From positions 27,794,042 to 27,854,041 of the forward strand of contig CM060734.1 in assembly GCA_030704615.1 (NCBI GenBank): a stretch of DNA of 60,000 bases, in the 5' to 3' direction. The position numbers and the translations under genes were made by a program. Each line of letters opens with the position of its first letter. The stretch's first letter is position 1. This document shows positions 34,330 through 45,289 of this stretch, piece by piece. Under the pieces are notes generated by a model, which worked only from the letters and a program-made list of their open reading frames with translations, did not search any database and was not told where the DNA came from. The stretch is from Takakia lepidozioides. Its lineage: Eukaryota > Streptophyta > Takakiopsida > Takakiales > Takakiaceae.

Positions 34330-35800
34330 TGGTGGACGGAAATACGGCGCCGCATTTCCGTATTGCATCTTGGTCATGCACCAGAGCGACGGAAATGCGG
34401 CACCGAGTTTCCGTCCGGGGGAAACCTTTATACTCTCCAGAACGGAAATGCGGTAACGCATTTCCATCCAGCAAGCACGGTATGTGAAGGTGGAACGGAA
34501 ATGCGGTAGCATTTTTACCGCATGATTGAGAATCATGAACAAGGGAACAGAAATGCGGCACCGCATTTCCGTCCGAGTCGCACTTTCCGACATTCCAGAA
34601 CGGAAATGCGGTTAGACGAAATGCGGTAACGCATTTCCATCCAGCAAGCACGGTATGTGAAGGTGGAACGGAAATGCGGTACCGCATTTCCGTTCTGATT
34701 GAGAATTATGACCAACGGGAACAGAAATGCGGCACCGCATTTCCGTCCGAGTCGCACTTTCCGACATTCCAGAACGGAAATGCGGCGCCGCATTTCCATT
34801 TTGTATCTGATGCATGGAGCCGAGTGCAATTCCGACGCTTGAGACAGCGCAATTCCGACCGGTTGAGACATTCATACTATCCTGAACGGAAATGCGGTGC
34901 CGCATTTCCGTTCTGACTGAAAATCGTGAACCATCGGAACTGAATGCGCGCAGCGCATTTCCATCCGAGTCGCACCTCCAACATTCCAGAACGAAATGCG
35001 GCACCGCATTTCCGTTCTGATGAAAATCGTGAAACATCGGAACTGAAATGCGGTACCGCATTTCCATCGGAGTCGCACCTTCCGACATTCCAAACGGAAA
35101 TGCGGCGCCGCATTTCCGTTTTGTATGTGAGGCATGGAGCTGTGGAACGAAAATGCGGCACCGCATTTCCGCCAGCGTCAGACCTTAATACTCTACAGAA
35201 CGGAAATGCGGTACCGCATTTCCGTTCTGACTGAAAATCGTGAACAACGGGAACAGAAATGCGGCACCGCATTTCCGTCCGAGTCGCACCTTCCGACATT
35301 CTCGAACGGAAATGCGGCGCCGCATTTCCGTTTTGTATAAGCCTGGAGCTGTGCTACGGAAATGTGGTGCCGCATTTCCATCCATGTGAGACCTTCAAAC
35401 TTTCCAGACCGAAATGCGGCACCGCATTTCTGTTCCAGGTGAGACCTCTATACTTTCCCGAACGGAAATGTGGCACGGCATTTCCGTTCATCAACTAAGT
35501 ATGTGAAGGGGAACGGAAATGCGGTACCATATTTCGTTCATTGAAAATCATGAACCACGGGAACTGAAATGTTGTGCCTCATTTCCGTCCGAATCGCACC
35601 TTTCGACATTCCAGAACGGAAATGCGGCGCCGCATTTCCCTTTTGATCTCATACATGGAGCTGTGGGACGGAAATGCGGCACCGTATTTCCGTTCAACAA
35701 CTAAGGTATGTGAAGGTGGAACGGAAATGCGGTGCCGCATTTTCTTCCAACAAGGATGTGTAGCTTCGTGATGGTACTTAACGGAAATGCGGCGCCGCAT
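34330..35800. repeat. Palindrome array 1 (family 1, about 25 units)
   Basis: Repeated perfect or near-perfect palindromes have arm GGAAATGCGG, a central dinucleotide TA, CA, TG or CG, and the reverse-complement arm. Many extend outwards to GAAC/GTTC. Spacing is about 50 bp. The spacers themselves recur in a higher-order pattern (CCGAGTCGCACCTTCCGACATTC; CTGAAAATCGTGAAC). Examples sit near 34,668, 34,885, 35,097, 35,200 and 35,306. The array lies in the intergenic region between the divergent transposase-1 and ParB-MTase-1 genes. Confidence 0.95.
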
Positions 35801-36237
35801 TCGCATTTTCACTCCAACTCATCAGACGCTGGGACGGAAATGCCTTGAAATGTGAACACGTGGAGCAACGGAATTGCGGCACATGTCTGCACTCTATCTG
35901 ACTGAAGGGCATGAGGCGGCGCGGCCTGACCGTTGGATAATGATGTTTTTTTTTCGGACGGCAGGCGTACCCTGAACGATTCGAATTTCGTAATGACGCA
36001 AACTCCACGAGGAGACACTTTCGTCCAACCCTTTCGAACCCAAGTGGTGCATCACCGCCGTTTCATCTACTTTTGTCGTGTCTCCTCAGTCACCCCTCTC
36101 GCGCCCTTTCCATCTGCACTCTTTGCCCTTTTTCCCTCTCTCTGTTCTTCTTATGCTCGAACCTGAGAGGGGGGAGTTCGTGCACCAGACAGGAGACCTC
36201 GTCGCAAGCTCCGAAAATTTACTTCGGACGTAGGCCA

Positions 36238-39200
36238 ATGCCGAAGGGGAGGAAGCAGATGCGTCTACAGGAGGAGATTGCCATCTCCGAGCAGCAGGCC
36301 ACTCAGGCAACCCAGCCACCAGTGAGAGCTCCATGCGATCGGCTGCGCGCAGCTGATCGAGCACCGAACCCCCCATTTTGCTTCTGTAATTCTTAGACTG
36401 AATGCTAGGAGACTTGAATGCAGAACATGTTTGCATGCCTAACAGGAAAGGTGGACGTGCTGGAGGGATCGCAGGAATCCGAAGAGCCGCAGGAAGAGTC
36501 CGAGGAGCTAGCTGCAGCACGTACACCCACCCGATCCCCGAGCGGGTATTCCTGCCGGGCCTAGCCCTGTGCGTTTTCAAAGACGCGGCTTCGAAGGGCA
36601 AGTTCAAAGCCCCAGAGATCGACTCGCGTTCTTCGGTCATGGAGAATCGCCAGCAGGGGTCGGGCCCTTCTCCAGCAAAGTCGAAGAAGAAGCAGCCCGT
36701 CCCTCTACTGGTTTCTGAACCGGCTCAGGCCGATTCACCCCCCCAACGCGAATGAAGCAGCAGGGTAAAAGACAGATTCAATTGCAGCAGACACCTTCAC
36801 CTGCAAGGATGAGGAAGCAGAAGGCAATCAGGGCGACGGCCGAACAATCTCCCGCAAAAAGCTTCCACGAGCTGAAGCTCAGTTCCTGGAGGATTTCCCG
36901 CCTGCAGATGTTGGGGCCGACTCTGCTGCAGCGAAGGCAATGGGATCGACCGTTGATGTCGATTTGGTACCGGAGGAGGGTGCTGCCGCTCAACGTTCGC
37001 AGCAAGACCTCACCACCGATGAGCAAGCAGGCCCGGAGGAGGCCTCTGCAATGGCAGAATTGCCCGCAGACAGGCCCCAGAGTGCAGCTCCAGTTGAGGA
37101 TGCTCCAGCTGCTCAGCCACTACCGGCACTACAGACATCTCCGGAGGATTTCAAAAGTGCAGCGGATAAAATGTTGGAGGAGACACACAGTAGCATTGGC
37201 AGAGTTCTGGGCAGCAGGGTATTCCAGCGGACTCTTCGAATCCCACTCTGTCGCATGGTCTCCCTTCCCATCGTCAGGCAGGCCCTTCCCGGAGATGTGG
37301 ATAAGCTCAAGTTCGCATTTCGAGAAGGGTACCGTCTGGGATCGGCAGCGTTTTACGTTTCCATTGAGAATGAGGACGGCGAAACTCGTGGACCCACTGC
37401 CGATGAATTGTCAACGTGGGATACCCACTGGCACACTCGCAACCACGAATTCGAGGCGACGCTGAAGGGTGATCCAGACTTCGGCCATATGTCGGGTAAA
37501 ATGTTCTTTGTGTGGGACGGGAATCACCGACTTCTTGCCTGGTGGGAGTACATCAAGCAGAACCATGCCAAGCACATTGGCTGGCATTACATGGTGGAGT
37601 GTGTCATCCTCAAGGTGAAGGCGGCAGACTCCTCCCTGCTCAAGAATGCCATGGCGGACCTCAACTCGTAAGATACTCATACCCTCCCTAGCACGTTCGA
37701 AATGCGGTGCCGCATTTCGGTTTCCATTCTGGTTTGTTTCCCGTGCTTCCGTGTACTGAACTGGAGAGTGTGCCTTGCAGGGTCACTGAGAATGCGTACG
37801 TGCATACCCACATGGCACATATGCTGTACAGGGTGAGGAAAACTGGTCTCACTGATCCGCAGATGTTTGCGGAAATGCTGGAGCCCGAGCTCATTCAGAA
37901 AGCCGTTGCAAAAACAGACCGGACATGGTATCGTCTCACTATGGATGGAATGGTGGAGGTGATATACGAAGTAAGTCGTCCTCCAATTTCCCTCTGCTCA
38001 TCCTTCCCCAATTTCCAGTAATCTTTCCACATGAATCGAATGTAACGCTTCTGCATGTTTTTGTTGGCAGTCAAACATCAAGCTGGATTTGGCCCATGCC
38101 AAACGCTTCTTCATGGAAAGTGAGGGGCAGGTCAAAACGTTGCAGTCATTGACTGAGCACTTGAAGGAAGCCGGTGTCAAGTCCAGAACCAAATACAAGT
38201 CAAAGCTTGTGAAGCTGGTGGCAATTGCAGATCCGGCACTTGGAAAGGACTTCATCCCCGAGCTATTCTCGGGCCATGCAGCCGACCATGCAATTGGAGA
38301 AACTGCATCACCTCTCAACGGCATGTGTGGAGGCGAAAGAGAAGGTGAGGTTTCAATGCACTGAAGTTCCTTCCTAGCAATAGCCACTCTCTTCCAGCTC
38401 CTGACATTGGATCGGAAATGGCAGACACGGTGGCTGTCGATCTGGAATGCATCCGAGAGCATAAGGACAATGTGGTCTTTTCCACTGAAGTTTCCGACCC
38501 TGCAGTGGATGTGTGGCTCAACCGCATGACTTGGTGGTTCCAGGTAATTCAAGGTACTTCCCCAGATTTGCTTTTCTGAAATGAATTCCCTGAACTGCTA
38601 CGTGACAATGCATTTGGGAATCGCAGGTAATGTCGAATGCGAAGGAGCAAGTCGTAATGCACACAAATTCGTTCGGCTTGTACGTCAAATGGGATGGAAC
38701 ACAGACATTGGAAGACTACGTGACACGTTTCAGATGTGCGTACAAGGACAACCTTTTCGCCAGAGAGCTACAGACAGCAAGAAGGAGCGTGGAGTTTACA
38801 CATCAGGAGGAGCGGGGAAAGCTGCAATGCGAATTGTTTACAGGTGAAGCACAGCTGCCCTTGTATGCGAAGCCTGGTTACGAGGTTTGTCTCGGAAATG
38901 CGGCACCGCATTCGCATTTTATGTTTTCGGTGGCACTCTGCGAGTAGGTTCGTCCAACTTTGCTCACGCATGCTGACTGCCTTGAAATACGTGCTCCTTC
39001 AGACAGGGGCCCTGGCTCAAGAGCCCCCGTTCTTCATGGCTTGGACCGTGGCGGGCCCAAGCTGTGTCTACACACCCGATGCAGAAACAATGGCATCCCG
39101 CGCATCTCGTTGGATGCCCGTGGTACCTGGACATGTCTGGCGGTATTGTTGACGAGTCTGAGAAAGATCTGCACGCCTTGGCAGAAGAGAAGAGAAAGGA

Positions 39201-41288
39201 AACGTGTCCCTGCTGGCCAAAGTCGGCAAAGGAATCTGCTGCTCTCTGGAAGAATCCAGAAAGGCAGCTGAGATGGCACAAAAGACGGTGGATGCAGCTG
39301 TGCAGGCCCAACAGAAGGGGTCGAAGAAGAGGACTCGCCAGCAAGGAGCAGCTGTTGTGACACCCGCCAAAACGAAGAAGCAGAAACAGCCTGTTCAGGA
39401 AGAGGGTGAGGAAGAGGACTCCGATGGAGACTTTGCAACCAGCCCACCCCCCCAAACGCAGGCTGCCTCCCCTGTGCCCACCGTTGTCACGAGAGGCACG
39501 AGAACTGGCTCGGCAAAGAAGGCACTCTTCAACCCCCCAGGGGGGCACCCTTTCGAGCCGGTGGAAATGAAGAGGCCGAAAGTGGCTCCCGAAACAGTAG
39601 TCCAGTGTGTAAATGAGAGTTTCTTGGCGGCTTTGGATGGACGGGCAGCCAAGTTGGCATACATGAAGACCATGGAGGGTCTGAAGGGCAGAGCACTGAA
39701 GAAGGCGACTGCCGAAGAGCCTTCCGACACCCCAGGATTTCAGAATATGGTCTCGTTCTTTGAGAGGGTGTGTGCAGACAAGGATTGTAGGAGGGGCGGA
39801 AATGCCACCGAGTGGTCTTGCGATATGATCATCTTGGATATTCCGGACGGAGAGCCTGTGGAAGGACTGCAAGCTTTGCCATCTTGGAACAGGTACTCGG
39901 AGGACTTTTGGAAGAAAGGATTCGGGCTTGCCCGCATGGTGTTGGACGACAGAGGCTGTGTGGTTGTCCTGGCGAGCAGAGGAAAAAACTCAGACAGGAA
40001 TTGCGAAGTGGACCCGCAAGAGCGCCGTCCCGATTCTGAAAAAGAAGTGGACGTGCATCAACACACTGGGCCTTCGGTCGGAAGGGAAGAAGGTGATTAC
40101 GACACTGGCACTCGTCCATTCATTTGCTTGGGTGTTTTCAAATGCGGTGCCGCATTCGGTTTCTAATCGTTCCCCCCTGTGTATGCAGACGAAGCAGTTC
40201 GATGCATACTGCTTTGTGAAGGAGAACTCCACCTTTGCTTTCCGGAAGGAGGGAGGAAAGGTTGACCCGAACTGCGACCCCCTCGATTACGACGTTCTGT
40301 TCAACAACGTTCCCAAGGAACTTCTCCCTCATAGCCTCACTTCAACGGAACCCCTGCGGTACTCACGGACTCGGAGCCCTGCCTTCATTCAGACAATTAT
40401 GGAGACATGCACAGACGTGGAGGGCACAGTGCTCGACCTCATCTGTGGGACAGGTATGCAGAATCTTGATCTATGCTGTTCTGCAAATTCTCGTTAGGAT
40501 GTAGTTCGCAACATCTGAAGCGCCATGTGTAATGTGTGGATGGCATTGTAACAGGTGCCTCAATGTGGGCTGGGCGGTTTTCCGACCGGCACCTCTTTGC
40601 CTACGAGGAGGATTCATCCGTGTGGGGATCCCATCTGGAAGGGCTGCAACGGAATGTTAAGGCTCCCAACAGAGCGGAAGTCTCCTCGGATTCGTCGGAG
40701 TCCGAGGAAGACACAGTGGACATTGATGCGGAGGAGAACCCGGAATACGAGTGAGTGCAAACATTGTAAGTTTGCAAAGCCTTCTGGGTCATTTTTGTCA
40801 AACGAATTTCCCGACTGTGGTTCTCATTAGTCTCGTTGATGATTGTCATGTGCAGGATTGCAGGGTCCGGGTCGAAACATGTAGGGCCTACACTTCCTGC
40901 CAGGAAGAATGTCCCGTTCTTTGCGAGGGCCGACTTCATGACGAGCCCGGTGAGGGACTACTCCCTTCCTAGTTATGCAGCTAAACTCGCAAATACAGCG
41001 ATTAGAAGAAGTGAGAATCCCAGTAAAGTAGAGCAGATTTTGGAGAGGGCTAGGGAGGACAGAAGGATAAGGAAAGAGTTGGCAGCAGCTCAGACAGGTA
41101 GACGGGTACGAAAGTACATATGTGATTCAGCGGATGAGAGCGACGCAGACAGGGAGGAAGACGACCCAACGGAGGTGAGATGGACAGTTCCGCAAGGGGA
41201 AGATGGGATTTTCGAAAGCCTGGCCAACGAGCAGTCCGCTGGAGATGAGAAAGGCACTGAGGGGTGGAGGCGGAGCAGGACAGTCTAG
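36238..41288 (+). CDS. ParB-MTase-1: ParB-like domain fused to beta-class DNA methyltransferase fold
   Basis: Exons read from GT-AG sites: 36238-36321, 36446-37667, 37781-37970, 38071-38344, 38398-38543, 38627-38884, 39003-40131, 40189-40453, 40555-40750, 40856-41288 (TAG). The N-terminus is basic and low-complexity, and its frame is broken. The ParB/sulfiredoxin-like domain (37,237-37,667) reads IPLCRMVSLPIVRQAL ... MFFVWDGNHRLLAWW, with the DGNHR signature at 37,516-37,530. After a helical middle comes a methyltransferase in beta-class order: motif IV-like DMIILDIPDG (about 39,822-39,851) and later motif I TVLDLICGTGASMWAGRF split by an intron. The usual DPPY is DIPD, so catalysis is doubtful. 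The C-terminus is acidic, then basic. Frame changes near 36,700, 38,290, 39,130 and 39,990 mean decay or missed introns. In bacteria and phages ParB-methylase fusions modify DNA; the role here is unknown. Confidence 0.72.
37237..37667 (+). CDS. ParB-like (ParB/Srx-fold) domain of ParB-MTase-1
   Basis: This is the domain core in exon 2. It has the pattern expected for the ParB N-terminal fold: an R-rich first strand (PLCRMVSLPIVRQAL), helix VDKLKFAFREGY, strand FYVSI, then FVWDGNHRLLAWWEYI and a final strand WHYMVECVIL. It shares this whole pattern with the gene at 46,035-46,614, and conservation between two diverged copies supports the domain. The exon ends at a gtaaga donor. Confidence 0.78.
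37698..37722. repeat. Single family-1 palindrome in ParB-MTase-1 intron
   Basis: CGAAATGCGG-TG-CCGCATTTCG lies in the 113-bp intron 37,668-37,780. Confidence 0.9.
38889..38917. repeat. Single family-1 palindrome in ParB-MTase-1 intron
   Basis: GGAAATGCGG-CA-CCGCATTCGC lies just after the gtttgt donor at 38,885, within the intron 38,885-39,002. Confidence 0.88.
40138..40163. repeat. Single family-1 palindrome in ParB-MTase-1 intron
   Basis: CAAATGCGG-TG-CCGCATTCGG lies in the 57-bp intron 40,132-40,188 and makes up almost half of it. Confidence 0.88.
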
Positions 41289-41454
41289 AACAGGATGAGG
41301 ATTCGGATGATTTTCAAGATTAATAGAATTTTAATGAAGTCTCTGTAAATGTAAATTCTCTTCCAGAGTATATAAGGAAATTCTCCCGACATTCGTGACC
41401 CCTCTCCAGTGTGCATTCCAGCCACACAATCGCCCAAACCACGACGCTCCCAAA

Positions 41455-42220
41455 ATCAGAAATGGGCACCGCATTTCCAAAATTTTGGCAACTCTAAGAA
41501 CCTCTTTTGGAAATGCGGCACCGCATTTCCAAAACAGGGGAGGGACTAAATTTTCCATTTCAATGTTGGCATAGTAAAAAGTAATCGATTGGAAATGCGG
41601 TGCCGCATTTCCAAAATTTCCTTTGTCCACACGCCAGTTTTGGCCTCTCCCGCTCATTGCATGGATGCCACCACGCTTACAGAGGTCGAACAAGGAGGTC
41701 GAACAAGGAGGTCGAGATGGCGGAATTGGAAATGCGGTGCCGCATTTCCATATTGGGGATGGTCGTTGTTCGAACTGCAGGCCCATCAGCAAAAATTGGC
41801 ACCGCATTCCATTGTAAAAAAAGTCGATGACGGACATGGAAATGCGGCCCGCATTTCCAGAACGGACATCGCAATTTGTCCATTTGCAGACCCTCTCACG
41901 GAAATGCGGTAACGCATTCCATCGCGCTGGTCGGAAATGTCACACTTTTCGAAGTGTTGGACGGAAATGCGGCACCGCATTCCCTTGTCCAAAAAGAAGT
42001 TTCCATTGCCAAGCTGGAAATGCGTCGCCGCATTTGCAATGCCAACCTCGTTGTCTGTCCAATTTATAGACCCGTGTTTGGTATTTCGTGTACCTGGACG
42101 GAAATGATGCACCGCATTTTGTCCGACACTGAAATGCGGTCATACATTTCCATTGCGGCATTTCAAATGCGGTGCCCGCATTTCGATGCCGACATGGAAA
42201 TGCGGTGCCGCATTTCAATG
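41455..42220. repeat. Palindrome array 2 (family 1, about 13 units)
   Basis: Same core as array 1 (arm GGAAATGCGG, centre YR), but the flanks differ (often AAAA or TTGT after the arm) and more units are decayed. Good units sit near 41,511, 41,591, 41,727 and 42,194. It lies between the ParB-MTase-1 stop and the convergent unknown gene U1. Confidence 0.92.
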
Positions 42221-42473
42221 TCCGACATGGCGTTACTCTGGTATATTCTTGACACATGACTCTCATACCGGTTACTCTGGTATATTCATCCGGACAGACA
42301 AATTGTAGAAATGAGACATCAAATTGTAAACAGTGGGCCAATTCCGACAGTTATTCAACAGAATGAAACACAATCACACAGAAGTGAGGTACGATGGGTT
42401 TATTGATCGGACACGATGTCTCACATTTACCAACTGCAGACAAAACTAAGCCCTTCCTCCTTCTACATGGGCT

Positions 42474-43163
42474 TCACCAAGTCGACGGAACTTCGATACC
42501 CCTCAAAACAAGCTCATCACTGCTGCGGCACCTCGAGGTAAACTGCAATTCGGTCGTTCTGCTGCCCTTGCTGGAGCCGACGACAATGTCATGTCCATCA
42601 ATGATACCACCATCATACATTGACAAGGTCACTGTGGGCCTCATGTGCCCGTGCGATTCGTCTTCGCAACTCAGCCGAATGTCTCCATACACTGGAAGAG
42701 CGGAGTGATCTGCACGTATATAGTTTTCCCCGGTGCCGTCCTCCCTGGTCCACTGGCAGCAGTTCCAGCGCCAAAGCGAGGCCGTGCGTGATCTGTCCGG
42801 CATCCCTTTCCAGCTTGGTATATCGAGGTCAACAATTTTCAGGACCCACGGACGCATTGACCCTCGCCCTCACCTCGCTCAAAGCGGTATAGCCCTCCGA
42901 TACTCCATTGCGCAAAAGACTCTTGCTTGATTCCAGCAGCGTCTGTGAAAACAGAGAGCCAGACAATGATGTCTCCTGATTCTGTTTGAACATAGCATAA
43001 TCGTGGCCATGATAAGGCAGTCGGCTGGATTCGCGGCACGGCATCCTTGAAAAGAGTAGCGGAGTACGCTCAATGACAGCAGTTCCCGGATAGAGGAGGA
43101 GCAGCGCGGTGGCTGGAAAAAGTTCAAGCTAACGCTGCAATTCTCACAAACACTCCAGGGCAC
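42474..43163 (-). CDS. Unknown gene U1 (paralogue of U2)
   Basis: I do not recognise the family. Translated on the minus strand with a frame change near 42,980, it reads LLFSRMPC...DYAMFK, SGDIIVWLSVFTDAAG, WVLKIVDLDIPSW, LWRWNCCQWTR, LPVYGDIRLS, MYDGGIIDGHDIVV and DELVLRGIEVPSTW with TGA at 42,474. Every block has a counterpart in the same order in U2 (43,400-44,135). Short beta-strand-like repeats suggest a beta-rich protein of about 200-230 residues. No signal peptide or membrane segment is clear. Confidence 0.6.
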
Positions 43164-43318
43164 ATTTAATTTCCCCCTACAGGATCCTGGACCGATGAAG
43201 ATGGCTGCTGCATGAATGTAGCCGTTTCAGTTTCCTACCCTGCCATGCAAACTATGGCAGTCGTCACTGCCAGGTGGGCCGATAGCCACTGGACACGACG
43301 AAGTCCATCCCCTCTTCG

Positions 43319-43343
43319 ATGTAAATGCGGCGCCGAATTTCCA
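43319..43343. repeat. Single family-1 palindrome between divergent genes U1 and U2
   Basis: TAAATGCGG-CG-CCGAATTTCC lies in the presumed shared promoter of the head-to-head pair. Confidence 0.8.
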
Positions 43344-43399
43344 TCCGGGGGGATGGACTTCGGTGGCAGATCTCAAACTATAACTTGTTGATGAGAAAG

Positions 43400-44135
43400 A
43401 TGTATGGGTTCATCCACCTCCGTCGGTGGGTACGTGGGACCCAGATGCTCCATTATTGGAGGCCGGACTGCTCTTCCGCTTCGCATCATTTCCAAAATCT
43501 AAGGGCTTCGTAGCTGTCCGCAAGGTCATTGTCATCGGCATCCAAGTCGTCCTCAGGTCCTCCTTTGCAAGGATGCCGTGCTTCCGGAACCGGGACGACT
43601 GCCCATTTGGAGGCATCGATTATGCAATGTATTCGGCCACATCGGGAGACATTGTTATCTGGTACACAGATTACAGAGAAGATACTGGTTCGATTGTGGA
43701 AACATTGGTGGCTTTTGAGTATATCCTAGGCCACTACGCCTTCGAGCGGGGTGACGATCTTGGTCTGAGGAGTCCGTGGCTCCTGCGCATCCTCGATTCC
43801 GATTTCCCAGCTACGACGGTCACCCATGCAGAAGAAGGCGCACTGCTATGCTGTTGCGGTGGAACTGCTGCCACTGGACGTGGGTGGACTCCATCGGAGA
43901 GACCTATTCTCCTGAAGGAGTGCGCTCCTCTTCTCCATTGTATGGGGACATTCGCATTGGTGTGGACGACGAAAACGTGAAGATTTCCATATTCGATGGT
44001 GGTATGATTGAAGGGCAGGACATTGTGGTGAACATCACTAGGGGCGGTACAACGGCTGCAATCGACTTTACATGGAGGAGCCCCATGACTCATGAGCTAG
44101 TTCTGAGAGCAGTCGAAGTCCCATTGACAACGTGA
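43400..44135 (+). CDS. Unknown gene U2 (paralogue of U1)
   Basis: I do not recognise the family. The frame gives GTWDPDAPLLEAGLLFRF, RSSFARMPCFRNRDDC, DYAMYSATSGDIVIWYTD, LLRILDSDFP, then after a frame change near 43,800 LLRWNCCHWTW, SSPLYGDIRIGVDDE, IFDGGMIEGQDIVV, HELVLRAVEVPLTT and TGA (44,133-44,135). The start is uncertain and may lie further upstream (VDEKDVWVHPPPSV precedes in frame). The pair U1/U2 is head to head with about 250 bp between the conserved parts. The frame change may be an unseen small intron, because U1 reads continuously there. Confidence 0.62.
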
Positions 44136-44516
44136 CTTGTATTCAGTAGGCACAGGGCTAAAGATTTGATTGCACAATCAGCACAGTAGACGTGCTTCAA
44201 ATGCAATTCATGTGGATCAATAAAAACCTCATTGTGCCCTCTTTTTATTCTATTCTGTGTCCATCGTTCCGAGAATGCGTCATTGCTCATTTCGTTTGGG
44301 ATTGGGAGTGTGGGTGGATTTTGCAAGTGGCTGGTAGGCTGAAATGGGCCCCCATTGTACAGAGCAGTACCACCCTACCATTCGCGAAACATTGCCTTTC
44401 AATATATAATTCTAAATAACATTGCCGAACCTCCTTCATCGGGAGGTCCTTCTCCCCCTATGACCGTGGCACCCTAAACCCTATTCCCGCGGACACTCAT
44501 TTCCGGAAAATAGTGC

Positions 44517-44590
44517 TGCTCATGTTTTTTTCCACACTTACGACTCTGCTCATGGCTCATGCCGCTCATGGCTCATGGCTCATGAAATAG
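44517..44590. repeat. GCTCATG tandem microrepeat
   Basis: GCTCATG occurs about six times, partly directly abutting. It is a simple repeat at the junction to a LINE fragment. Confidence 0.8.
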
Positions 44591-44609
44591 CAGCCCCCCC
44601 TGGGAGCAT

Positions 44610-45240
44610 AGCCGCACCATTCTACTCCCTAAAAAAAGAGACCCTACAGATCTCAGTAATTACAGGCCTATAGCCTTAGCCAACACCATATACAAACTAT
44701 TCACCAACACGCTCACCACAATGCTCTCAAACTATGGCGAACACCAAATTCTCAGTGACCCACAAGAATGATTCCGAGCTACACGTAGCACAACACGACA
44801 AATACAGTATGTTCTATCCGCCCTCGAAGACGCCAAACTTACAAAGCAAGACATAGATCTTCTGTATATCGATTTTAAAAATGCCTTCGGCTCTCTAGAC
44901 CATGCTAGATGCTTGACCTTGGGTACCCCCATGTATGTTGTCCAACTTATAGGTAACATCTACACAAACAACACCACTGAATACTTTGGTGCATACTATA
45001 GCTCCACCCCGCCTATCCCCATCCTTCGAGGAACTATCCAAGGTGACATCTTAAGCCCCTACCTATTCATTATCTTCCTCGAAACCCTACTCCGATGGCT
45101 AACCCGTGGTAAGCTTGGATATCAATACAAAACCTCCTCAAGTGACATTTCAACTGCAGCATATGTAGACGATCTCGCCATCTTGGCACATAAACCACAA
45201 CACCTAAACAGACAGGGAGAGCTAGATCATTACCAACACT
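44610..45240 (+). pseudogene. LINE-type reverse transcriptase fragment (second LINE type)
   Basis: The translation gives LSNYRPIALANTIYKLFTNT, then after a stop at 44,768-44,770 FRATRSTTRQIQYVLSALED, LLYIDFKNAFGSLDHA, GTIQGDILSPYLFIIFLETL and AAYVDDLAILAH (YVDD catalytic motif). It differs from the VARICOSE-intron LINE (FADD). It lacks endonuclease and C-terminus. The RNase H fragment at 54.7-55.3 kb may come from the same family. Confidence 0.85.
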
Positions 45241-45289
45241 AGTTTATGTGATAGTGTTGCTATCTATTAAACGAGTAGAGTTTGAAAGT

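Noticed and set aside
34533-35498. Many overlapping ORFs with repeated NGNAAPHFRS-like peptides
   Set aside because: They are translations of the palindrome array in all six frames, caused by the repeat itself.
34330-35800. CRISPR-like appearance of regularly spaced repeats
   Set aside because: The spacers are themselves repeated, the repeat is a perfect palindrome with variable centre, the host is a plant with introns, and there are no cas genes.
36752-37465. Long + strand frame rich in Arg/Gln overlapping the ParB-like exon
   Set aside because: It is a shadow frame of the 36,940-37,667 exon, which carries the conserved domain seen again in ParB-2.
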